Assembly (NCBI GenBank): GCA_963920765.1
Contig: OY987244.1
Location: 18,518,358 to 18,582,357, forward strand
Length of the DNA: 64,000 nt
Reading direction: 5' to 3'
Source of the DNA: Ulota crispa
Lineage: Eukaryota > Streptophyta > Bryopsida > Orthotrichales > Orthotrichaceae
The notes below the pieces were generated by a model. The model was not told the DNA's origin. It saw only the letters and a list, made by a program, of their open reading frames with translations, and searched no databases. The position numbers and the translations under genes are program-made. Shown here piece after piece: positions 22,912 through 34,800 of the stretch (the stretch's first letter is position 1; each line of letters starts with the position of its first letter).

Positions 22912-23223
22912 GGTAGGAGCACCTATAAATGTCATACAAAGGGTTTTGAACATGATGGCTATTAATAAATATCTAGCAAATTATAGTATCCTATTAGGAA
23001 CAGAAAAAAAATGAGTTTGCACTTTCAAATTTATTATTTGAATATTGTGAGAATAAGTTATGAAGTTTTAAAGAGCAAATTGCCATTACATCCATAACCA
23101 CTTTTAAGAATTCATGTTCACATGTCGTACATTCTTGTCATTACATCTATCCACTTACACAGATTTTCCAAGATTGCAGAGGTGACGGTTATGGGGACAC
23201 TGACGCTTATGGGGGCTCCTACT
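22912..23223. mobile_element. MITE family B, copy 3
   Basis: It runs from GGTAGGAGCACCTATAA to GCTTATGGGGGCTCCTACT and is collinear with 16502-16811 (AGGGTTTTGAACATGATG, TCTAGCAAATTATA, TGACGGTTATGGGGACACTG). The TTAA flanks of copy 2 are absent here. Confidence 0.75.
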
Positions 23224-23401
23224 TATGCAGTGTAGGTAGAGTACCGGCCAGCTAGGCCTAAGTTACCGGCAGTGGAGTGCGAGTCAGCACTCTGCAGTAA
23301 GTTACACGGGGGCGGCGTGACAGGTTTTTCGTGGCACGTGCTCCGGAACCTCAGCCAGTCAGCCTTGCCCTTCCCACACTAGCCCCAGTGCCCCACCTTA
23401 G

Positions 23402-23797
23402 TGACTAGTAATCTGTAATCCTATCACCCTATCTCCAAATCTCCAATGCCTCCCAAGGCCCCCAGCATCTTCACGACACAAACAGAACTGCCAGGAACAA
23501 ACACTCCGACAGTACGACCTCGTCTTTCCTTCTTCATCATCTTCTGCTTCTTCCAACAGTTCGAAAGCTTCCAAGGCTTCGACGTTTGAACAAGTCCTGC
23601 AGTTCCACGAAGTCCCCGAACCAAACAGTGTTGCAGCCTTGCAGGCACTCCCAGTCCCCACAGACCACAGCCTGGCCCACAAACAAGCTGCAACTGCGAC
23701 TCTTCCGCCTCATTGGGTCCCTCCCCCCTTCCAGAACCTCCACTCGCCTTCCGTGCAAGTTCTCACTTCACACTCCGTGGGGGACATAGATATATAG
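23402..23797 (+). other. Orphan open frame without ATG in a GC-richer island
   Basis: One plus-strand frame stays open for about 130 codons, from after a TGA at 23399 to a TAG at 23797, but has no Met. Its translation is Ser/Ala and Pro-rich (FPSSSSSASSNSSKASKAS, then EQVLQFHEVPEPNSVAALQA, then LPPHWVPPPF) and looks more protein-like than the competing frames. It could be an exon of a gene whose first exon is upstream, or an old gene fragment. I do not recognise it. Overlapping minus-strand frames of 73-94 codons are Cys/Trp-rich and look like shadows. Confidence 0.3.
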
Positions 23798-24456
23798 ATC
23801 CTCTTACACCCCATTGGAAACCATGCACGCCGCACTTCCTTCTCCCTTCTTCGTCCTTCATAACTTATTCCTTCACGAGGAAGTGATGCAGTGATCACCT
23901 CCAGGCGTGTCATGCACGACTAGTCCCGTACCAGTACCACCTTTCCACTGTATACCCGGGCCCGGTTTATAACATTTCCAAGCGTAATACCTTTCATTCT
24001 TGTTGTAGTAGGAGCAGTGCTTTGTGGTTCTGTAGCGTGTTTCCGAGCAGAGTGCAACTATTCCTCGGCAGCATTCAAGTGTGCGCGCTTCATTCCGCAT
24101 TTAGGAGATAGTAGTAATTTGCATTGACCTGGCTAGGAGCCCAACCAGGTCCTGTACTTTTTGTCATACAAACACATCAAATCCGCAGACAGAACTTGCT
24201 AGCGTGATAGAAGGAATTGAGCAAGTGAGGATTACCAAGTTGCCAGTCAATTTTGCAAGGGTTTTAGGTTCTCAAGAGATCGGTGGTTTTCAGTAGCTGT
24301 TTTTTTGTCTACTATGAAAACACATCAAACTCCTGGACAAGAAGAAAAGCTTGTTTGAAGGGAGTTAGTTAGTAGAGCTTGTCCAAAGGGAGTTCGATCA
24401 AGTTCACAAAGCTAGGAATTCGGAGTTGTTATTGTTGTTGTTGTGCCCAATTTGGA

Positions 24457-24813
24457 ATGGAGAGCCCAACGAGAGCCCGGAGCGCGTACATGGCCACGTT
24501 GCCACCTCAGATGATTCGAGTGGAGAAGCTACCGAGGACGACCACGTGTGAGACCATAGCGGAAGAGAGCTTGAGCATGGGCATGAGCATGAGTGAGGAA
24601 TGGGTGGAGAGCGTGGTGACGATGCAAGAGGTGGCGCCGGCGCCAGTGATAACAGTGAAGAAGCAAGTGTTTCAGAGCTCCCTGGACACCATTTGGGAAG
24701 AGACCATGCTCTACATGGCCGAGTACTTGGCTTCGGAGGCGGCCGTGGCCATCCTGCGCCCCCACTGGAGACTGAACTACCTCCAACCCAGCGGGCAACC
24801 TGTACATTGAACC
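24457..24813 (+). CDS. Small protein of unknown function (118 aa)
   Basis: A plus-strand frame begins MESPTRARSAYM and ends LQPSGQPVH. It contains a Met/Ser/Glu stretch (ESLSMGMSMSEEWVESV) and a C-terminal part with IWEETMLYMAEYLASEAAVA that could form an amphipathic helix. I do not recognise the family. The same frame extends upstream to an ATG at 24379, adding 26 residues with a CCCC run from a GTT/GTG repeat; that looks like leader, so I prefer 24457. GC content is well above the flanks. Competing minus-strand frames of 96-150 codons are Pro/Ser/His-rich shadows. No intron or signal peptide is evident. Confidence 0.5.
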
Positions 24814-27032
24814 GAACAAAAGCGAAGAGGATATTTTTTGTTATTATTCTTTGCACAACGTTTTACTTGCTGAAGTGATAACTAAATTAGACTTCTGAGC
24901 CTAATTAGAGAGTCTAAGTGAAGAGAGCAGACTTGAAGTTCAATCCTCCCTTTTTTTTTTTGAAGTACTTGGATTTGCTCATTCGTATTTCACCTTGATA
25001 CTTTGGACTAGCAGGACTAAATTAGACTTGGTTAGGATTCCCTCAGGAGCTCCGCAATCAACAATGTGAAGCTAGTTCTGTTCTTTTTATCAGATGGATA
25101 TGTCCAATCAGTAGTACATTTGACAGACAATTGGATGTTTTGGCTATAAACCAGTGAGATGAGCTACCTGTGGTATCGAGGTCATCCGGTGTTTTTGTAT
25201 TATTCTTGTGTCTTTTTCCTTTGTAGTTTCTGAAAAGTGTCAATACATTTTGTCACATCAGTAGGTTGTAGTAGTATTGGGTTAGAGCAGCTTGCACTAC
25301 GGTACTAGGACACTCAAATATTGCTATTTTCTTGTTTTGAGCTAAATCACTTTACATGTTATTGGTAGCAAAAGAAAGAGGTCACGATGCATCAAGGATT
25401 TGCATTGTTTGTTTGGGTTTTGTATGCACAAGTTATGACTTTTGGAGGATTTATTGGTAGACAAACTATTTGAATAGGTAGTTCATTTCCTCAATGTGTA
25501 CATATTGATAGTTTGTGATTTTAGGGTGGTGGTTTTGGATGTTTCTACTTGAAAAAAATGAATTTGACTCATCTTAGGAGAATGCTTTTTGGATGTGGCA
25601 TGCAAATGAATAGGTACCCATATATTGTATGCATGGTTATATATCCTCACAATCAACATGATATTTTATTTTAGGATTTTCATGAGGCAATTTTGATCAA
25701 TTATGGCAATTTTGGGCATTTTTGCTAATTTGAAATGGTATTGAATTGGTCAAAGAATGCACTTTTTGGATATTGTATGTAGAAGCTCTCAAATTCAAGG
25801 TTTTATTGAACAATGACATAAAATCATCATTTGATTGGATGCATATCCATGATTAGTGTGTATATAATTAAAGATTTCAAAGTGGCATTTATAGAGGTCT
25901 CAACTCACTTGAAATGAATTTGTCTATTGTTGGAAGAATCTTGAGTTGTGTGCTAGAATTTCAACTTGATTGGAATCAAGTCACATTTTTATAGATTTGA
26001 TGGGGACAAAATATAGATATTTTTTTAAAGTGAACAACACATGAGTTTTTTAAACTTTGCATATGCTTTCATCTTTTGCACCTGCATTCAATTTTCCATA
26101 AAGTTCATCACTCCATCAATAACACTTTGATGCTACTAATTTGTGAAAACACCACACAATACAACCATTTTATGGAATGCACTCCATTATGGTTGATATC
26201 ATTTTTTTCCTTTTTTTTCTATCAATTCAATTGTCATTTTACACACAACTGTGATTGGTAAAATTATTATTACTCATTGTTGCACCACATACAACAATTC
26301 AAAGACATCTATTACTCCTACTATGATGCATAAATAACAATGATTTAATCAATGTGTGGTTGCATTACGATTTTTGCTTTAGATGCAAGGTGCAATAGCA
26401 ATTGAGTTTTGTTAATTTTCCATAAAAGTACTAATTTTTGAGGTGTAGAGTCTTAATAGCCCATGAGTGTTACCAAATCACCCAAAAGCACAGTTCCAAT
26501 AGAACCTTCTCACGAACATGCAAGCATAGATATTCACGGGAAATGGATTTAAAAAAAAGCAAACAAATGTCACAGGACAAGGAACTACAAATCTTTAAGA
26601 AATAGAGTAGTTATTGAAAACAAAGACAATGCTTGTTTTATGAGAACAGCTTGCAAATTCACCCTTTTGCAGCAGCTTTGTTGCCAGTGCTAAAGTACAT
26701 GAGTGTTAGAAACTTCAACATTTGTGAATGACACCATAATGTTTTAGCGTGGCTTGCAGACAGAAAGCTTAGAGACCCCGGACAAGAGATTGAAAAACAA
26801 GCTGAAGCATGAGGTAAATGCATACTCCATCCAAACCAATGGGCATGATGAGCATGGCAAAAAAGAAGAGAATCAGTAACAACAAAATCCAACCTTTTAA
26901 ACTACCCCTTTTGCAGCTATTTGAATCATGAACCTCTCCAATGGCAGATTCATGTAAAATCCTCAATTTATAAGAACCTAGAAAGCTCACAAAGCTTGTG
27001 ACAGCTAAGGGCCACATTGAGGAAAAAAAGGG
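24814..27032. other. Intergenic DNA, no gene recognised
   Basis: AT-rich. The leftmost few hundred bases are probably the 3' untranslated region of the small gene at 24457. The part near 26450-27032 is the likely 3' untranslated region of the minus-strand TBC gene. Confidence 0.4.
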
Positions 27033-30000
27033 TCATAAGGACCATGGTTGCCTGGCCATTGTGCTTCTCTCAAACATGATTTGCTTGGAAGACTGAAACA
27101 TGAAATTGGTCAGCATTAGCACCTGAGCCTCATTAACTACCGTAGTAACTGATTTTAAACACCAAGCAAGCTAAAGGTGTAAAGCTTATGTCAAAATTCT
27201 CCACATTGATATAGGCATTTGGACAGGCTTTTGCCACAATTGCTTGACATTTAGAATATCAAGTACAGTGGCATGTTTTCTTACCTGACTTCGATACTGT
27301 TTACGCAATTTGACAGCGTTATTCACGCAGCTAACCTTGAATTTCATCTCCATGTTATTGAAAATCTGCACCCACATAACTCAACACAGTTGTCACCAAA
27401 GTTAATTAAACTACTTATGCTGGCTGCTGCAACTTGAGGTAGTTCAACAAAAGTTAACCAAGGCTTCTTTCTAAAAACTCTCAACCTATAGTAGATTATC
27501 TTGTGATGAAGATGATATTACGTATCATAACCTAGTGAACAAGGGTGAATCTCCCAACACAAGGATTTGATGGAAAGTTCTTTAACCTTAAGTGCCTAAA
27601 TAGCCAACAATGATCACTTTCATATCTACAAGAGTTAAAATAACTCTTTCATAAAACTGCGAGGTAAACAAAATGGTTCAAATCGTACCACTAAAAACAA
27701 GAATTAAAAACCTTGCATTTCTAACAGAATTAGTATGTTTTTGAGATTAATATAATCGTCTATTAGCTTCATCTAAAGCTTGTGTTCTATTTCCACATCA
27801 AAGAAGAGTACTAAGGAAATCAGGCATGGGTTGGAGTTTGCAAGCTAACTGTTGAGTGGTATACAGAGGATGAACTATGAGGATGGAGAAAGGAAAGAGG
27901 TTTAGATTTTCTGCAAATTTTACAAGCACTAACCTTGATAGCATCATCCATGGATTGCAGCTTCTCCAAGAGCATGGAGCGGTTTTGCTCAATAATTGCA
28001 GCAACGCAAAAGACAGAAATGTCCTGGTCACCATCTGGACCTGACAGACTTACATTGGTAGAATGCAAGCGACCTCGAGGGAACTGCCACAATCTTCCGG
28101 GTCGCAATCCACAAAAAGACCGTCTCTTGGCAAGTCCTCGACATTGTAAGGAGTCAAAGCTTGGTGATGCAGATGTGCTGTGGAGCCTCTCTAGATTTGT
28201 AGGAGGTGTGGCTGTTGGCTCTGAAGAAGGAGCCTTGCACGTTTCCTCCTCTACAACTCTTGCAGGAGAATTGAAACTGGGAAGACGCAACGCCTCTAAG
28301 CAGTGATACTCAAATGACCACGCTGCCTCTTGATAGAAATCAGCTGCCCACATCATCTACTTACACCACCGCTAGTTACTTTCAGTTACATGAAAAATCT
28401 AAACCCAAATTCACCAACTGCAATAACCCCATATATTGATTTAACCAATTATGCCTTCTAGCATTTTTTTAACTTTAACTTGATAAGGACCTAGAATTCA
28501 TGATTCTAAATGACAAACTTGACAAATGTTATTTGAAAGATCCAATGAATTGATGTAATATGCGTGTTAGCTCCCACAGTTTTTGGTTCCATGTGTTGTT
28601 TTAGATTATTGGCACAATGAGAAGTCTGGGCATTGAAGATTTGATAGAGAAAGCAATTGGTCCAAACCTCCCACATGTAGAGGGCTTCAGGAAATGAGAG
28701 CTCTCGACGAAAGAGTACAAGTAGCATACGAAACGCAAAGAGAAAGTTGTCAGCTCCCACTAGAACAAGATGTTTCAATATGTCTGTGTCTATCACTTCC
28801 AAAATCTTGGGCATTGCCTCCAATTGCTTCATGACCCTCATTGGCCCTTCCATTTGAAAATTATCCCTCTACAAATATATGTTAAAATAATATTAAGACT
28901 CTAACAGTATACTTTCTTAGCTTTGAATCACAACCAAAGATATCAACTGCAGCAATAGACAACATATTAGCTAACTAGCTACTTTGGGCTATGTAGATAA
29001 ACTCAATAAAAAAAACTTGGAGCTATCTATCAATAGGCAGCGCAAGATAATCTACAAAACAAGGATTTACAAGTGTACGACAATAACTTGGAAAAGACAA
29101 GCTGGCAAGGTAGGTACCACTCTTTTTAGGAGGCTTTCAAAGCACCAAAATGCATCGGCGTCAATATCAAACAACACTATGAACGGTGACAATAAATCAC
29201 TCATACCTACAAACACCGTCCAATTTAGGCCCCATTAAATGTAGCAAGAAACATATCTTGAAACAAGCCCATTAAATTTTCTACTAGATCTGAAAGTTGT
29301 TCAAAAAAGGTACACTTGGAAAAGGCTCTCTAATATTTTCAATACGCATAGATGAGTGGAGGCTCCAAGATAATATAGAGAAAGTCCATATCGTTAATAA
29401 TAGTAAAATGGTTTAACAAGGGTTGCAATTGTACCTTGGCAATATCCAGTAGCAGGATCAACCCAAGCATAGACAGCCAGAATGTCTGACATTCGGGCTG
29501 AGTTCTTTTCCTCGTTGAAAAACTCTAGGTGCTTGTCAGTTCGTACCACGTCAACTACTGCCACCACAACATAATATGTCCCATCAGGTTGGAAGCAAAA
29601 ACACTACAAATCCACTTGAAATGATGACTCAAACTAAAAACCATATACTTTCAAAACCAACCTGTATTGCTACAGATCACTTTCTTGGGCCACAAAAGCT
29701 CCAATCTCAATTCCAAGAAACAAAAAAATCCATTGAGCTGAGTTTTTTTGTGTCTATGACTTAACCAATTCTGTGCAGCATCCACAACCAGTCCGTAACC
29801 TTCTTGGCATCGCCAGACAGTTGAGGGCCCGAAAAGGAGTCAAAATCTATGGATTTTAAGAAATTTGAATCCTCTTTTGCGGAAGCGGTTCTCTCTTCTT
29901 CTTCCCGCCTTTTGACATCCATGTCCCTCGGAGAGGAATCATCCACATTGCAAGATACCTCCTTAGTAGCATTCTCTTGTGTGGAGTCTACAGCTTGTGC

Positions 30001-31735
30001 CAATTTTTGATCAATTTCAATGGAAAAGCGCTTTTTGACCAGCCCTGCTCCCAGCTTCTGCTCCAGCTTGGTGGTGTCGAAGGAATTCACCTCGCCTGGT
30101 AGAGGCTCTTGAAGCCTGATCTCATCAGAGCATAAGGTTCCCTCCTGTACATCCTCATCAGTTTTGTCCCATTTGGACAACTCTCGAACAATCAAGTTTA
30201 AATTTTCGTTTTTGTCTACATTTTCTTCAGAGGCATCTGTGCTTGCAACTGTAGAGCCATGGCTTTTGGATTTCTCTTTGACAGGGGATGATGTCTCTAT
30301 AGCTGGTGCAGCTTCTTCTTCTTTTTTTGTATTGATATTAGAAGGGACACGAACATCCATCAACTTGGAACCAATTGTGTACGCAAGCGAGCTTGTTCCA
30401 ATACTTGAATGCATCTTTCGGCATTGCTCAAGTAGCTCATTGTACCGCTCCCTGAAATTTTACAGCATCTTTACGTATGTTATTAAGCCTTTCTAGACAT
30501 TGCTGAATCAATAAAGTAGGCAACCAAGTTTGCTCTTTTGTGATAAGCGGTACATAAAAAATAGAAAACAATCCACATTGTAGATTAGGTGTGTGAGAAC
30601 CTGCGGGCCTGACGAAGTAGCTCACGATAAGCCAAGGTGGTCCGCAATTCATAGCAGCCCAGCAAAAACTCCCAAACTTCTGCTCTGATGGAATGATCCA
30701 CACCCTAATGTAGGTTACCAGCATGTCAAATCAATAGCATTTTACCAAAGTAGGCCCAAGCACCCCTCTTTTTGTTCAGCAACTTGGTTCAAAAACATTT
30801 GAACAAAAAATGCAAAGACGGTCATGCTTTTTAATCCATGAGTGCCAAAACTCCCAAAAGTGGCCATTATAGGAGTTAAAGCAAGAAATCTCAACAACGT
30901 GAAAGTAAAGTACCAATACAAAGAAGAAAACAGGATTTGAAAGTTACTATAATTAACTATTAGCTTCAAAAGTGGATCTCCTATTTTTAGAATAGAAGAG
31001 GCGGTGCAAATTACTCACCCCTTTCCTGATAATCTTAAGGAGCTTATGAAATCCAACAGGCCTGCCTTCGAGGTCGAATGCCGCCTTCCACTTCTCTGGC
31101 TTTAACTTTTGGAATTTCTGCAATCAAAATGTCATGGCTCCATTAATGGTGCTGCTTTGTGAAATTGTTGATGCTCATGGTGTATATTTTACAAACAAGA
31201 ATGTACCAGAGGTGTACGTTTTTGAAGGAGAGGCAAGGGGAGAGGGCAATTGTGTCTTGAGCAGCAAGCGTTCTAAAAGTTGGAAATTTAGCTTGATAAG
31301 TATTTTCTTGTATTTGGAATGCATCCACACCTTTACTACATTTGAGATTGACAAAGAAGTTAGAATATAGATCAATGCGGTTCTAGTGAGCTAGTCAAAA
31401 TCCCAAATTAAAAGTTTTTATTGGTAGCAATTGCCAATTATACGGCAGCGTATTTACTATGTAATACGTAGAGCGGTCCTTTAAGGGTTATCAACTCGGT
31501 TGCAAGCAAAAAACATATATTTAAGATTTGGCAAATGACTCAATAAGACATGTTTCATTGAAACTACAGCATGAAAGAGTTTAATACAAATCATAAGAAC
31601 ATAAATTTAGTAAGTCAATTTTTTACGAGAAGGAAAGCAAATGAGCACCTTGGGACAACGGTTGGGTGGAATTACAAGCAAGGACTTGGAGATGTGAGGA
31701 GGAGCATGCACGTCCTCTTGCTGCTGCTTCTCCAT
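27033..31735 (-). CDS. TBC-domain RabGAP, GYP7-like (10 coding exons)
   Basis: GTPase-activating protein for Rab GTPases in membrane traffic, in the plant GYP7-like group. Coding exons in transcript order: 31735-31649, 31117-31019, 30704-30601, 30451-29766, 29557-29435, 29206-29118, 28868-28668, 28356-27934, 27365-27285, 27092-27033. All junctions are GT-AG and in phase; the total is 1,953 nt, 650 aa. The TBC domain starts with KPEKWKAAFDLEGRP and VDHSIRAEVWEFLLGCYEL. The catalytic Arg331 lies in VVDVVRTD and Gln366 in YCQG, so both fingers are present. GMSDLLSPFIVLFD, DADAFWCFE and LVLFRRELSFPEALYMWE follow. Residues ~135-310 are a charged Ser/Glu/Lys-rich insertion between the two halves of the domain, as in relatives. 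The first exon is chosen because an in-frame TGA lies upstream of its Met. The last exon is the least certain. Confidence 0.88.
31302..31490 (+). mobile_element. MITE family F, copy in TBC intron 1
   Basis: It matches 45331-45520 in the same orientation and 52251-52484 in inverse orientation: GCATCCACACCTTTACTACA, ACAAAGAAGTTAGAATAT, CAAATTAAAAGTTTTT, TGCCAATTATACGGCAGCGT and CCTTTAAGGGTTA. It lies in the first intron of the TBC gene (31118-31648), on the strand opposite the gene. The left end is incomplete relative to the SPY intron copy. Confidence 0.7.
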
Positions 31736-33898
31736 TTTTGCAGCTTTTTTGTAGCGATCACCGCTCCGCCATAGTTGAACCCTTCCTTGTTGTCATTCTA
31801 GTCCACAAACAACACCTCCTCCACTTATGCTTCTTTTTCTTCTTCTTCTTCTTCAACGAGTACATCACCGCAAACACCTCCTCTTCTGCTTCGTCTTTTT
31901 CTTTGAGTACATCACTCTAAATTTGGGTCATCGATACAAACAAAGTCCTGCAACCTTACTTATAACTCCAATGACAATTCTTCCACTTCAATTTCGCTTT
32001 TCACTAAATAAGCTTGTAATTGAACTCTACATGACCTTTATGTAGAGTCGTTTCTATTGTTTGCCACACCCTGCAATACTTTTTAAGAAAATTTTCATGT
32101 TAGCATGCAACAATAGAACAATAAGTTACAACGTGTCGGTTCATTGCGCCACCAATTCAAACTCTAGAGAAAGAAGAGAACAAAACACTGCAACTTTCCT
32201 CTCTCGCTCTGCATTGAAATAAGAAATTCAAACCAGACACGCAACCCTAATTGATAGGAGCAACTCAAAAATAGATATTTGCATGCAAATGGTTGGATGC
32301 AATAGCAGCAAAGATTGCACCTTTTGTGAGCATTGTAGTTGAGAGAGAAAGGAGAGGCAGCTATGGAGGGAGGGAGAAGCGGAGGAACAATCAATTGGTG
32401 GGTTAGGGTGGCTTGATAGCAATTGTCAACATGTCACATTCCAAAAAGGTATGCCATGGGTCATTTTCTCTACCTACATCAAGGATAAGTGTGAAAAGGG
32501 TTCTAGATTTTTTCTAGCTTCTTTGTTGTTGTCGAAGAGCTTGAAAAGTCAAAAGTGGTTGCTTTTCATGTCTGTGGGGATTTGAACCAATTGTCACAAT
32601 AGCAAAGCCATCAAAGGAGATTGCAAAATTTATCAAATGAAGAGAATCTTGTTTTTTTAACCCCTAAAATGCTGGTTGGTAACCACGGTTGTCATCTGCT
32701 ATAGCACTAAAGTGGTGTAGCAAGTGTCCACCCATTATAATATTGTTTTTAAAAATTGTAAAAGTCAATGATGCATGATGTCTTTATGAAAATTGTGAAA
32801 AGTGTAACGTGGGACTTAACACCATGTTTGTGCATTTTCTCACAGTTTTGGTTACTTGAAATATCATAAGCAAAATAATGAACTGTCCAAGTGTCAACAA
32901 GTTGAAAATAAAGTGGAGATCTCCCTTGGGCACGCCCTTGGGCAATGGGGGCTTTTCTATAGAAAATTTATCATCTAGTAAAACCTTAATTTGTTTTTGG
33001 GCTAATTTCATTTCAAATGTCTTTGTTATACAAATTAGAATTTATTCTCCATTGAATTTTCTTTCATTCATAATGTTTTTTGGTTAATAATTGGAGCTAA
33101 AAAATTCTTTGAGTTAGGTGGTAGCCTTTTGAAGGTTCCATTGCATGCTCATTTGTGAAATTGTGGTCATGGATTTGGAAAGGGGGTCATGAGTTTTGAA
33201 GTAACAACAACAAACACTAAATCATCATAAGTGATTGTTTCACAATTTTGCATTTTTTCATCAAAAGTTTTTTGTGACTTTAGAAAACCCAGAAAATTCC
33301 ATACTCATCCACATTCAGTCACAAATATCTCAAAATCTGTATGACTTTTTAGCGTATCTTTTTGATAGCACCATCAAAAAACCTTGAAGTTCAAAATCCT
33401 ACTATTTCAATTTTGTTTCAATATTTAATAATGATGACAATTCAAAAACTTCAAAACTGCCTTCCAAAAACAAGAAAAGTATCCTTGGAGCATTTAGGGG
33501 TTAACTTCCAAAGTGACTTCAATTGCAAATTTGGACATCGAGGAATGCATCTCTTTAGCTGCTTGAACTACTAAAGGTGATCACTTCTATATCTAGTAGA
33601 AATCGAGGCTTTGCTTACAAGCAAACCATATCCAATTGAAATTGGAATGAATCATTTTGCAAGTTTTTGAAAAAGGTATTAAAGTGTGCCAAACGTTATA
33701 TTTGGGTACTTGCAAACTTCCCAAAGTCCATAAATAATAATTCGAATTAGATTTGATTTGCAAAACATTGAAAAGTACTTGCAAGATATTGAGAGATATC
33801 CAAACCAAAAGATTTATGCAAACATAATGAGAGAACACATGCATAACACGGGGAGATCTTTAGAACTTCAACAAAACAGAAAGTTCATAATTACATGA
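31736..33898. other. TBC 5' region and intergenic DNA
   Basis: Pyrimidine-rich TTC repeats at 31830-31910 read as GAA repeats on the transcribed strand and probably belong to the TBC leader or promoter. Beyond about 32450 the DNA is AT-rich with no recognised gene. Confidence 0.4.
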
Positions 33899-34227
33899 AT
33901 AATATACGGGAAAATATCAAAAATGACCCTGACAAGTGCCCGTATTTTGAAAGTAACCCTCACAAATCTAAAATATCGAAAATAGGCATCAAGTTTTTAA
34001 ATTTTGTTTTTTCCCTGGTCTAGCAACATGCACCCAATAGAGCAAGGAGGTAAGGAAAAATTGGATAGAGATGGGTAGAACCAATGAAAAGCACACATTC
34101 ATCCAAATATTGTACTAATATTAGTATATTTCATCCATATTATGGCAAATTTGGTGCACACTTGGGCATGCACATGGTGAATTCATCCAATTTTTCACCC
34201 AAAATTTTTAGTGTTATGGTTGCCAGA

Positions 34228-34800
34228 CACAAATTTAGGTAAGATTTTGGCAAAAATTTGCCAAGAATTTAGACGTTGCTCATTGTATATCAAAAGTAGA
34301 CCTTGCAACTAAGGTGACCACAATTTTGAGCATGTTTATTTATAGGAATTAATATATGCATACATGGGAGGGGGTACATTTTAGATATAAACCATCAAAA
34401 AGTTAAATTTGGGAAATTTGAATTCTAATTTGGATTTAGCCTTGAAGCACAACAAAGGTTACAATTGAACAATGCCAACGGAAAAGTTTAGCTTTTTCTT
34501 ACAAACAAGGTTAAAAGTAATGATTTGTCCCCTAGCAAAGCTTTTCCGTTGGCATTGTTCAATTGTAACCTTTGTTGTGCTTCAAGGCTAAATCCAAATT
34601 AGAATTCAAATTTCCCAAATTTAACTTTTTGATGGTTTATATCTAAAATGTACCCCCCCCCCATGTATGCATATATTAATTCCTATAAATAAACATGCTC
34701 AAAATTGTGGTCACCTTAGTTGCAAGGTCTACTTTTGATATACAATGAGCAACGTCTAAATTCTTGGCAAATTTTTGCCAAAATCTTACCTAAATTTGTG
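34228..34800. mobile_element. Foldback element, family G copy 2
   Basis: The 573-bp palindrome has arms of about 270 bp: CACAAATTTAGGTAAGATTT at the left and AAATCTTACCTAAATTTGTG at the right, with near-perfect pairing throughout (GGTCTACTTTTGATATACAA and its inverse). The arm interior (CATCAAAAAGTTAAATTT, ACAATTGAACAATGCC) is related to the foldbacks at 19886 and 62399, but its outer ends differ. It sits exactly at the inner edge of the left TIR of the large element. No clear target duplication is visible. Confidence 0.85.

Noticed and set aside
24404..24856. 150-codon minus-strand frame opposite the small ORF at 24457
   Set aside because: Its composition (Pro/Ser/Trp runs) is what the complement of a Glu/Met-rich coding strand gives; no family resemblance.
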